A stretch of 9,019 nucleotides of DNA from Pseudomonadota bacterium (GTDB taxonomy: Bacteria; Pseudomonadota; Alphaproteobacteria; Rhizobiales; Rhizobiaceae), in the NCBI GenBank assembly GCA_023444445.1, contig JAEXMK010000251.1:1-9019 (forward strand), given 5' to 3'. Positions 1-5,484 of this stretch are shown here, in pieces. The position numbers and the translations under genes were made by a program. The notes beneath the pieces are model-generated. The model was not told the DNA's origin. It made no database searches and was given only the letters and a program-made list of their open reading frames with translations. Each line of letters begins with the position of its first letter. Position 1 is the first letter of the stretch.

Positions 1-126
1 AAGGTCGGGATTGCCCATGCCGAGATCGATGATATCGGCCCCGGCCGCTCGCGCGCTCGCTTTCAAACGGTTGACCTGTTCGAAGACGTATTGCGGCAGA
101 CGCCGGACCTTGTGAAACTCTTCCAT
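1..126 (-). CDS. Class I/II aminotransferase (AlaC-like), N-terminal fragment
   Basis: Only the first 42 codons are inside the window; the gene continues past base 1. The visible protein starts [11 protein letters not shown] and ends with [12 protein letters not shown]. The RLPxYVF...[16 protein letters not shown] pattern is the N-terminus of PLP-dependent fold-type I aminotransferases of the AlaC / LL-diaminopimelate aminotransferase-like group, which transfer amino groups between an amino acid and a 2-oxo acid in the cytoplasm. The catalytic Lys lies outside the window, so substrate cannot be judged. The ATG at 126 is preferred because AGGAAAGAG lies just before it; an in-frame ATG at 138 would add four residues but has no Shine-Dalgarno match. 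The gene has its own candidate promoter and a structured leader upstream, so it is probably not co-transcribed with the nucleoside hydrolase. Family is fairly certain, exact activity is not. Confidence 0.8.
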   Translation of the reverse strand, partial: MEEFHKVRRLPQYVFEQVNRLKASARAAGADIIDLGMGNPDL

Positions 127-153
127 CTCTTTCCTCATGGGAATGGACCGGTG

Positions 154-218
154 CTGCCGGCCCATAACGAAGGTTCGTTTTTGTTGTTAAACGCCGCCGA
201 CACGAACCGACCCGGCAG
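154..218 (-). promoter_or_regulatory. Structured 5' leader upstream of the aminotransferase gene
   Basis: Two perfect 7-bp complementary pairs are nested. CTGCCGG at 154-160 pairs with CCGGCAG at 212-218. Inside it GGTTCGT at 172-178 pairs with ACGAACC at 202-208. A smaller self-complementary segment, aacgaa/ttcgtt at 166-179, overlaps one arm of the inner helix and would compete with it. In the minus-strand transcript the structure would begin within a few bases of the start predicted from the candidate promoter and end about 27 nt before the ATG at 126. The pairing is read from the sequence. A role as leader, attenuator or protein-binding site is inferred, and I do not recognise a known riboswitch class. 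Confidence 0.4.
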
Positions 219-227
219 GCGTTATTC

Positions 228-258
228 ATTGTAGCGCAAAGCACGGGAAAACCCACAA
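228..258 (-). promoter_or_regulatory. Candidate sigma-70-type promoter for the aminotransferase gene
   Basis: Reading the minus strand, TTGTGG (258-253) and TACAAT (233-228) resemble -35 and -10 hexamers, with a spacer of 19 bp, longer than ideal. The -10 matches the consensus at five of six positions. It would start transcription near 221, leaving a leader of about 95 nt that contains the nested stems. Assignment rests on motif match and position only. Confidence 0.35.
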
Positions 259-289
259 GGCTTTTCTCGGGCCAACGCCGCGTAGCGGT

Positions 290-342
290 GATCCGCCCGT
301 CCTTTCGGCACGGCCTTCTCAACCCCTTCGGCAAGGCGGATC
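290..342. repeat. Inverted repeat with 8-bp arms, possible structured intergenic element
   Basis: GATCCGCC at 290-297 is the exact reverse complement of GGCGGATC at 335-342. The 37-base interior can form a short CCGT/ACGG hairpin (297-300 with 310-313) or a GCCTT/AAGGC hairpin (313-317 with 333-337), so alternatives compete. It lies between the nucleoside hydrolase stop and the aminotransferase promoter. No U-run follows on either strand, so it is not a standard intrinsic terminator. Function is unknown; it could be a transcript-end structure or a dispersed palindromic repeat. Confidence 0.35.
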
Positions 343-361
343 GCGCACTATAATCAGGGAA

Positions 362-394
362 CTTGCATAACGCCAGATTCTGGGAAAATGCAAG
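362..394. repeat. Symmetric 33-bp interrupted dyad downstream of the nucleoside hydrolase
   Basis: CTTGCAT (362-368) is repeated inverted as ATGCAAG (388-394), and an inner pair CCAGA (373-377) / TCTGG (379-383) shares the same centre, base 378. Perfect co-centring of two arm pairs is unlikely to be trivial. It begins 35 bases beyond the end of the hydrolase reading frame. It could be a weak transcript-end hairpin (no clear U-run follows) or a binding site for a dimeric regulator. Nothing else in the gap looks coding on either strand. Confidence 0.35.
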
Positions 395-428
395 GCAAGC
401 CATGCTCAAGAACGGCCATTCCTGTCGT

Positions 429-1388
429 TCAGCCACGCTCGCCCTTCACAATTGCCGCGCGGATGACCGAAAGCACGCGCTCCGGCTTGATATCCGTGCA
501 GACGAGCTGGCTCGGATGCCCATCCCAGTCGCCCGGCGGAAAGGCGCGTCCGTCAGGCTTCTGGATGGTCTGGCCATCGGCAAGACCGCCGCAGACGACG
601 CGCACCGGGCCGCTGCGGGTGGTAAACAGTTCCTGCGCGACGAGATAAACGCAGGCGCAGCTGTCGTGCACCACCATGCCGTCACCGGTGCGGGTCTTGT
701 AGAAATCGATATAGAATTGCGACAGGTCCGAAAGCAGCTGCACCGGCTTGCCGCCCGCCTCTGCCATCTCAGCCATGAAGGCGCTCGTCATCACGGTTTT
801 CGTCGTGACATCGAGACCGACGACAACGACGCGCCACGGCGCGGTGAAGACAAGATCGGCCGCTTCCGGATCGCCATGAATATTGGCCTCGGCCGCGGGC
901 GAGACATTGCCGTTGATGTCGAAGGCGCCGCCCATGACGATGACTTCCTTCACCAGAGCGGCGAAGTCAGGTTCTTCGCGCAAAGCCAGCGCCAGATTGG
1001 TCATGCGGCCGACAGCGATCAACGTCACTTCGCCTGGATTGGCCTTGACCGTTTCGATGATGAAGCGATGCGCGGGCCGCGGGTCGAGCGGGAGGTCGAT
1101 GGTGGCAGGAATATCGATGTCACCGAGGCCGTTTTCGCCATGAATGAAGGTCGGCCAATGGCCTTCCTTGCGGGCAGGATCAAAGGTCACGCCCGCCCCT
1201 TTAGCGACCGGCGCGGTCATCTGCCATTCCCGCTTGAGGAAAAGCGCATTGCGGGTGGTGATGTCGATAGGCGCATTGCCGAAAACGGTGGTGACGCCGA
1301 TCAGATCGATATCGGGGTGACGGTGCAGAAAAAGAAGCGCCATCGCATCATCCACACCGGGGTCCGTATCGAATATCACTTTATGCAT
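429..1388 (-). CDS. Inosine-uridine-preferring nucleoside hydrolase family protein
   Basis: Cytoplasmic calcium-dependent N-ribohydrolase family; members split nucleosides into base plus ribose for salvage. With the start chosen here the protein is 319 residues, typical for the family. The N-terminal DTDPGVDD signature (residues 7-14) supplies the Asp cluster that binds calcium and the ribose, and is followed by GVTTVFGN (31-38). Further family landmarks are HGENGLGD near residue 88, the EANIHGDPEAAD block in the middle, and VHDSCA, whose His-Asp matches the active-site HD of protozoan IU hydrolases. The start at 1388 is preferred because GAGGG lies four bases before it; the upstream in-frame ATG at 1403 adds five residues and has no ribosome-binding site. 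It is divergent from the TSUP transporter and followed by inverted repeats. Substrate preference (purine, pyrimidine or other) cannot be read from sequence. No truncation or frameshift is visible. Confidence 0.92.
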   Translation of the reverse strand: MHKVIFDTDPGVDDAMALLFLHRHPDIDLIGVTTVFGNAPIDITTRNALFLKREWQMTAPVAKGAGVTFDPARKEGHWPTFIHGENGLGDIDIPATIDLPLDPRPAHRFIIETVKANPGEVTLIAVGRMTNLALALREEPDFAALVKEVIVMGGAFDINGNVSPAAEANIHGDPEAADLVFTAPWRVVVVGLDVTTKTVMTSAFMAEMAEAGGKPVQLLSDLSQFYIDFYKTRTGDGMVVHDSCACVYLVAQELFTTRSGPVRVVCGGLADGQTIQKPDGRAFPPGDWDGHPSQLVCTDIKPERVLSVIRAAIVKGERG

Positions 1389-1445
1389 AATACCCTCATC
1401 CATCTGTATCAGGCGTCATCCGTCCTTCCGGCGACGCGCCACGGA

Positions 1446-1473
1446 AACATAGCGATAAGCGGCCACACCGCAA
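1446..1473 (-). promoter_or_regulatory. Weak candidate promoter for the nucleoside hydrolase
   Basis: On the minus strand, TTGCGG (1473-1468) and TATGTT (1451-1446) are separated by 16 bp and resemble -35 and -10 elements, with three and four consensus matches. They would place the transcript start about 50 nt before the ATG at 1388. This is the only pair I could find in the divergent region between the hydrolase and the transporter; no convincing plus-strand promoter was found for the transporter. Confidence 0.25.
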
Positions 1474-1569
1474 TCCCCTGCCCGTTGCCTGACGCAGAGA
1501 AAGAGATTGCGCCATGGCCCTTTCAGTGAAAGAAGAAGCCCTCTCCTTCCGCCCGCCCGGACATATCAA

Positions 1570-2373
1570 GTGCAAGACATCGCCCTCAACGTTTTCATCG
1601 TCCTCTTCTGCGTCGCCATCTTTGCCGGCTTTATCGATTCCATCGCCGGCGGCGGTGGTCTCATCACCATTCCGGCGATGCTGATCATGGGCATTGCGCC
1701 GCTCGATACGCTTGGGACCAACAAGCTGCAATCGCAGTTCGGCTCGGCCTCCGCCACCATCGCTTATGCCCGGCGCGGCCATGTCAATCTGAGGGAACAA
1801 TTGCCCATGGCCGTTATGGCCATGCTTGGCGGCGGGCTCGGAGCGGTCGCCGCCGGCTTCGTGCCTTCGAGCGTGCTGCGCACCATAATGCCGTTCCTGC
1901 TGATCGCGATTGCGCTTTATTTCGCCTTCAAGCCGCAGCTGAGCGATATCGACAGCCACCGCCGTATCACCCCCTTCGTGTTCGGCTTCACCGTCGCGCC
2001 GCTGGTGGGCTTTTACGACGGCGTTTTCGGCCCCGGTGCGGGTTCCTTCTACATGCTCGCCTTCGTGGCGCTCGCCGGCTTCGGCATGCTGAAGGCAACC
2101 GCCCATACCAAGCTTCTGAACCTCGGCTCGAACTTCGGCGGTTTCGTTGTATTTGCTATAGGGGGTGCGGTTTTGTGGAAGCTCGGCCTCGCCATGGGCG
2201 TCGGCCAGTTCATCGGCGCACAGATCGGCTCCCGCTTCGCCATGAAAAACGGCGCGAAGATCATCCGCCCGCTGCTGGTGCTTTCCTGCCTGGCCATGGC
2301 GACGAAGCTTCTTATCGACGCTTCATCCGCGTGGTCCATCGCGACGATATGGGAAACGATATTCCCGAAATAA
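1570..2373 (+). CDS. TSUP (TauE/SafE, YfcA-like) membrane transporter
   Basis: Inner-membrane protein of the TSUP family, whose members move sulfite, sulfoacetate and other organic or sulfur anions; the substrate here is unknown. From the GTG at 1570 it is 267 residues, close to E. coli YfcA. It is very hydrophobic with about eight predicted membrane segments in two related halves. The first half has GFIDSIAGGGG (residues 20-30) and TNKLQ (50-54); the second half repeats these as GFYDGVFGPGAG (147-158) and HTKLLN (179-184). This internal duplication is the family hallmark. Start choice is uncertain. An in-frame TTG at 1507, preceded by a purine-rich AGAGAAAGAGA, would add 21 polar residues not expected before the first membrane helix. 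The GTG start begins right at the hydrophobic segment but has only a weak GGA upstream. It is divergent from the nucleoside hydrolase and ends 32 bases from the stop of the converging PAS gene. Confidence 0.88.
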   Translation: MQDIALNVFIVLFCVAIFAGFIDSIAGGGGLITIPAMLIMGIAPLDTLGTNKLQSQFGSASATIAYARRGHVNLREQLPMAVMAMLGGGLGAVAAGFVPSSVLRTIMPFLLIAIALYFAFKPQLSDIDSHRRITPFVFGFTVAPLVGFYDGVFGPGAGSFYMLAFVALAGFGMLKATAHTKLLNLGSNFGGFVVFAIGGAVLWKLGLAMGVGQFIGAQIGSRFAMKNGAKIIRPLLVLSCLAMATKLLIDASSAWSIATIWETIFPK

Positions 2374-2405
2374 ACGGGATTGCCGTCAAAGGCCCGCGTA
2401 TAACA

Positions 2406-3101
2406 TCATGCCGTCGCGCGACGTCTGCGGTCCTCGATTTCGCGGATGACGACCATCGCACCGACAAGCTTGTAGGCAGATGAATAACACGGCGACATTT
2501 CCAACGATTTCACGATCGTGCGGCCGTTCTGGTCTTCCGCGTAGGTATACTTCGACGTATCGCCCTTGAAACAATTATCCAGCTTGTCCCTGAGGTCGTT
2601 CTGGAATCGGTGGACGCCGACAAGCTCCGCAATATGGCAACCCACAAGCCCTTCCGGCGCATTGCGCTGAAATGCGTCGAGAGAATTGGCGAACGAAACG
2701 CGATAACCGGGTGTAACGATCACAACGGGATCGTCCAGATCGTTCAGCATGTCTTCATCGAGGATCAGGTGGCGATGATGCCACTCCAGCGTGTCCTCAT
2801 CCTCGTCGCCAACGACTTTAGCCTTCGAAGGCATGCCGACGTAACGATCAACGAGTGTCCGCAGAAGCTCGGAGTTGCGCTGCACGCAGCCCAGATCCTC
2901 CGCCTCGTGATTGAGGAGGTCGATGGCGAAACGGAACTGCTCGCGGATATCCTCGGAATTCTCTGTCTTGCGTCCGACAACCCGCTCGAGGAGCTGTTCC
3001 AGTTCACGCTCCAGCACGGCAATCTTGTCGGCTTCGTTTTTACCAACGGCAGATTGCAGTTCCGTATAACGCAGCCAGAACAACTCAATCAAATCTTTCA
3101 A
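2406..3101 (-). CDS. Coiled-coil plus PAS-domain protein without an output domain
   Basis: Predicted soluble protein of 231 residues. Residues about 10-85 are charged and helical, likely coiled coil or helical bundle (for example KIAVLERELEQLLERV). Residues about 95-117 form an acidic linker. Residues about 118-222 resemble a PAS sensor domain, with DLDDPVVIVTPGYRVSFAN as the first strands and LVGAMVVIREIEDRR as the last strand and exit helix. The C-terminus stops there; no kinase, cyclase, HTH or GGDEF follows. The TTG at 3101 is chosen because GGAG lies seven bases upstream and the family-like sequence begins KDLIELFWLRY. The longer in-frame ATG at 3254 adds 51 residues overlapping a promoter-like stretch and ignores that ribosome-binding site. 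It lies 279 bases downstream of lpxXL on the same strand, with its own candidate promoter. Ligand and partner are unknown; a scaffold or sensor role is inference. Confidence 0.82.
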   Translation of the reverse strand: MKDLIELFWLRYTELQSAVGKNEADKIAVLERELEQLLERVVGRKTENSEDIREQFRFAIDLLNHEAEDLGCVQRNSELLRTLVDRYVGMPSKAKVVGDEDEDTLEWHHRHLILDEDMLNDLDDPVVIVTPGYRVSFANSLDAFQRNAPEGLVGCHIAELVGVHRFQNDLRDKLDNCFKGDTSKYTYAEDQNGRTIVKSLEMSPCYSSAYKLVGAMVVIREIEDRRRRATA

Positions 3102-3232
3102 CCCAACTCTCCCTGAACGGGCATAACCCGGTTCCCAATGCGAACGGATTAACCCTTTGCCCCCTGATAATAGCGTCTTTGCGCTTAAAAATGACGTAAC
3201 GAAACGCAGGAACGCCACGGGGATTGTTGTCC

Positions 3233-3262
3233 AAAATACCACGACAGCGGCCAATTTTTCAA
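3233..3262 (-). promoter_or_regulatory. Candidate promoter for the PAS-domain gene
   Basis: On the minus strand, TTGAAA (3262-3257, five of six consensus matches) and TATTTT (3238-3233, four of six) are separated by 18 bp within an AT-rich stretch of the 3102-3380 gap. Transcription would begin near 3226, giving a leader of about 125 nt. Its presence suggests the PAS gene can be expressed separately from lpxXL. No clear intrinsic terminator was found directly after the lpxXL stop, so read-through is also possible. Confidence 0.35.
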
Positions 3263-3380
3263 TTTCGATAATCCATGAACGAAAAATGAGGTTCCGCTAA
3301 CACGGAAAAATATTGAAACGCCTCACGCTCTGGCCGAATGTCGCAGAAATTGTACAGAATCCGGCCGCACGGCAATCACC

Positions 3381-4310
3381 TTAAATCTGGTGCTTCACGT
3401 CCCATCGGTCGTGATACCACAGCCATTGTCCGGGGTATTCGCGTACCCAGCTTTCCACCTTGTCGTTCAGCAGCTGTGCCGTCGCCTGAATGTCGACGTT
3501 GCCCTTTTCATCGCGCGGAATTTCAACCTTGGGCTCTATTTCTAGCCTGTAGCGATTGTCGGGAAGACGCACGCAACGGGCAGGATAGACATCGCAGTTG
3601 AACTGCCGCACCAGCTTGGCAAGCAAGGGATTGGTGCGCACTTCAAGGCCGAAGAACTTCGTCGTCAGGCCCTTGCCGAATTTCTGGTCGACGAGTACGC
3701 CGACACCACCGCCCTTTTCCAGCTGCCGCGCCAACGCGAAGGAGGAACCGGCATGCGAGGGCACGAGATTACCCATGCGCTCCTTGCGGAAATTGAATAC
3801 CTTGTCGGCCACGAAAGGATTGTTCGGCGGACGGAACAATACCGTCACATCCAGACCAAAAGCCGACCCGGCAACCGGCAAGAGCTCGAAATTGCCGCTA
3901 TGGGCGGTAAAGACGATGAACGGTCGCGGATTGTCTCGCAGCTCGAGAAAGGTCGGGATGCCCTCGACCTCGATACGGCCCGGCTCATTTTTTTCCGGAT
4001 CGAAATCGAACAGCCGGTCGAGAAACACATATTCCGCCGCAAGCCGGCCCATATTGGCCCAGCTGTCCATGGCGATTGCAAGCCGTTCCTCTTCGGATTT
4101 TTCCGGAAAGGCGCGGGCCAGATTGTAAAGCATCAGCTTGTGGCGGCCGGTTTTCGGCCCCACCCAGCGCGCCAGCCGGTCGGCGGCGCGAATGCCCGCA
4201 TCGGCGGGAAAGAGCTTCAGCAGGTTGAGGAGACCAAAGGCGAGTGTCGCGATCAGCCACTGCCGGAAGTGGTCCAGTTTCAGGACAATCCGTGTCAGGA
4301 AAAGCTTCAA
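3381..4310 (-). CDS. lpxXL: LpxXL, very long-chain acyl transferase of lipid A (LpxL/HtrB family)
   Basis: Inner-membrane acyltransferase of 309 residues. Characterised rhizobial LpxXL moves the 27-hydroxyoctacosanoyl chain from AcpXL to lipid A as a secondary acyl chain. An N-terminal hydrophobic segment (about residues 16-34) fits the membrane anchor of LpxL/HtrB proteins. The catalytic H-x4-E motif is HSGNFE (His137, Glu142) after the strand FIVFTA. Downstream blocks FRPPNNPF, GVLVDQKFG and the C-terminal WLWYHDRWD match the family and its usual length of about 300. The start is a TTG at 4310, five bases after the adh2XL stop; its only possible ribosome-binding site is a weak GGA inside adh2XL, so translation is probably coupled to that gene. 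No in-frame ATG is available nearby. It is the last gene of the acpXL cluster, and that position is the main reason for choosing LpxXL over a housekeeping LpxL. Confidence 0.93.
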   Translation of the reverse strand: MKLFLTRIVLKLDHFRQWLIATLAFGLLNLLKLFPADAGIRAADRLARWVGPKTGRHKLMLYNLARAFPEKSEEERLAIAMDSWANMGRLAAEYVFLDRLFDFDPEKNEPGRIEVEGIPTFLELRDNPRPFIVFTAHSGNFELLPVAGSAFGLDVTVLFRPPNNPFVADKVFNFRKERMGNLVPSHAGSSFALARQLEKGGGVGVLVDQKFGKGLTTKFFGLEVRTNPLLAKLVRQFNCDVYPARCVRLPDNRYRLEIEPKVEIPRDEKGNVDIQATAQLLNDKVESWVREYPGQWLWYHDRWDVKHQI

Positions 4311-4315
4311 GATGC

Positions 4316-5344
4316 TCAGTCCATCCGCAGCACGATTTTGCCGAATACCTGGCGTGTCTCCATGCGCTCCAGCGCCCGGTCGATATCGTCGAAGGTCACT
4401 TCGGTATCGATAACGGGATGAACGATGCCGCGCGCCATTTTCTGCATGGCGTTGGCCATGTTTTCCATGCGGCAGCCAAAGGAGCCGAGCAGTTTCAGCT
4501 GCTGCTGGAACAGCATCATCAGATTGATTTCGGTGGAGACACCCGATGTGGAGCCGCAGGTAACGAGGCGGCCGCCGCGCTTCAGCGAGAACATCGACGC
4601 GACAAAGGTGTCCTTGCCGACGTGCTCGAACACGACGTCGACACCCTTCTTTTTCGTCAGCTTGCGCACGACGCCTTCGAAACGGTCAGTGCGATAGTTG
4701 ATGACATGATCGGCGCCGAGCGCCTTCGCCCGTTCGATCTTATCATCGGAACCGACTGTCGTGATAACGGTGCAGCCCATCTTCTTGGCAAGCTGGATCG
4801 CCGCCGTGCCGATGCCGGAACCGCCGGCATGGATGAGAATGGTTTCGCCAGGCTCAAGCTTGGCATTGTCGAACAGCATGTGCTCGACAGTACCGAACGT
4901 CACTGGCGCGAGCGCCGCAGCAACGGCGTCGATGCCATGCGGTGCCGGCACGAGCTGACGGGCGGGAATATTCATCTTTTCCTGCGCGAAACCATCAAGA
5001 TGGAAACCGTGAACGCCCTGAACATGTTCGCACAGATTGTCCCGGCCTTCGCGGCAGGGCTTGCATAGCCCGCAGGTACGCGCTCCATAGACAGAGACGA
5101 GCTGGCCCGGCAGCACGTTGGAAACGCCGGGACCAATGGCCTCGACAACGCCCGAGGCCTCGGCACCGATGGTGAGCGGCATCTTGCGTTTGGCAAAAGC
5201 CATGCCGCGCCAGCCCCATACGTCGATATGGTTGAGCGCCACGGCCTTGACGCGCAGCGTCACCTCGCCCGGGCCCGGAGCGTCAGGTTCGGGCAGGTCC
5301 ACTTTTTCGAGCTTCCGGTCGTCGACGAGTTGAAGAGCGCGCAT
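4316..5344 (-). CDS. adh2XL: Zinc-type MDR alcohol dehydrogenase / enoyl-reductase-like protein of the VLCFA cluster
   Basis: Cytoplasmic NAD(P)-dependent medium-chain dehydrogenase/reductase of 342 residues, a standard MDR length. The N-terminal GroES-like catalytic domain (about 1-145) carries the four structural-zinc cysteines Cys91, Cys94, Cys97 and Cys105 (CGLCKPC...C). The Rossmann domain has the cofactor loop HAGGSGIG at 172-179. Usual catalytic-zinc ligands appear absent: the Cys of the classical motif is replaced in ALNHIDVW (36-43), and the GHE motif reads GAE (60-62). It is therefore unlikely to be a classical alcohol dehydrogenase and could be an enoyl or keto reductase for the growing C28 chain; that is inference. 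The ATG at 5344 has AAGGA seven bases upstream, buried in a small hairpin. A 140-base gap with hairpins separates it from the preceding ketosynthase, while lpxXL follows after five bases. In rhizobia the equivalent gene is also called fabXL. Confidence 0.88.
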   Translation of the reverse strand: MRALQLVDDRKLEKVDLPEPDAPGPGEVTLRVKAVALNHIDVWGWRGMAFAKRKMPLTIGAEASGVVEAIGPGVSNVLPGQLVSVYGARTCGLCKPCREGRDNLCEHVQGVHGFHLDGFAQEKMNIPARQLVPAPHGIDAVAAALAPVTFGTVEHMLFDNAKLEPGETILIHAGGSGIGTAAIQLAKKMGCTVITTVGSDDKIERAKALGADHVINYRTDRFEGVVRKLTKKKGVDVVFEHVGKDTFVASMFSLKRGGRLVTCGSTSGVSTEINLMMLFQQQLKLLGSFGCRMENMANAMQKMARGIVHPVIDTEVTFDDIDRALERMETRQVFGKIVLRMD

Positions 5345-5352
5345 ATATCAGT

Positions 5353-5366
5353 CCTTCGCCCGAAGG
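5353..5366 (-). promoter_or_regulatory. Hairpin enclosing the adh2XL ribosome-binding site
   Basis: In the minus-strand transcript CCTTC (5366-5362), loop GGGC, GAAGG (5357-5353) forms a perfect 5-bp stem with a four-base loop. The 3' arm contains the AAGG of the AAGGA Shine-Dalgarno sequence, which ends seven bases before the adh2XL ATG at 5344. If it folds, it would mask the ribosome-binding site of the adh2XL-lpxXL pair. Complementarity is direct; a regulatory effect is inferred. Confidence 0.4.
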
Positions 5367-5379
5367 CGTTATCTAAAAT

Positions 5380-5419
5380 CATTCCAGCAAAACTCTGTAA
5401 CGGTTTTGCGGCTGGAATG
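5380..5419. repeat. Long bulged inverted repeat in the fabF1XL-adh2XL gap
   Basis: CATTCCAGC (5380-5388) is the exact reverse complement of GCTGGAATG (5411-5419). AAAAC (5389-5393) continues the stem against GTTTT (5403-5407), leaving a three-base GCG bulge on one side and a nine-base loop. The total of 14 paired bases makes it one of the longest hairpins in the window. It lies between the terminator-like stem after the ketosynthase and the adh2XL start. On neither strand is it followed by a long T-run, so a dispersed palindromic element or RNA-processing site is more likely than a terminator. Confidence 0.45.
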
Positions 5420-5423
5420 CGAA

Positions 5424-5468
5424 ATCAAAGAAACGGGCGCGTTTCCGCAAGTCATTCGGAAACGCCCC
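5424..5468 (-). terminator. Terminator-like hairpin after the canonical ketosynthase gene
   Basis: CGTTTCCG (5440-5447) pairs with CGGAAACG (5457-5464). The stem extends through G5439-C5465 and, past one bulged C, GGG (5435-5437) with CCC (5466-5468), giving about 12 bp with a nine-base loop. On the minus strand it comes 16 bases after the ketosynthase stop and is followed by GTTTCTTTGATTTC, a moderately T-rich tail. This fits a possibly partial intrinsic terminator inside the cluster. Confidence 0.5.
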
Positions 5469-5484
5469 TGTTGTAACCAACCGG

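Noticed and set aside
166..181. AACGA/TCGTT hairpin followed by T residues on the plus strand, as a terminator
   Set aside because: There is no plus-strand gene upstream of it, the stem is five base pairs, and it fits better as a competing element of the minus-strand leader.
363..1529. Plus-strand 388-codon open frame antisense to the nucleoside hydrolase
   Set aside because: It is the shadow of a strong family match on the minus strand; its translation is rich in Arg, His and Asp with no recognisable domain, and it starts with TTG without a ribosome-binding site.
1514..1570. ATG at 1514 in another frame, considered as the original transporter start followed by a frameshift
   Set aside because: The transporter family sequence begins at or near the GTG at 1570, so no upstream coding part is missing and no frameshift needs to be invoked.
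1396..2106. Minus-strand 236-codon open frame opposite the TSUP transporter
   Set aside because: Low-complexity, very polar translation antisense to a clear membrane protein; no motif and no plausible start context.
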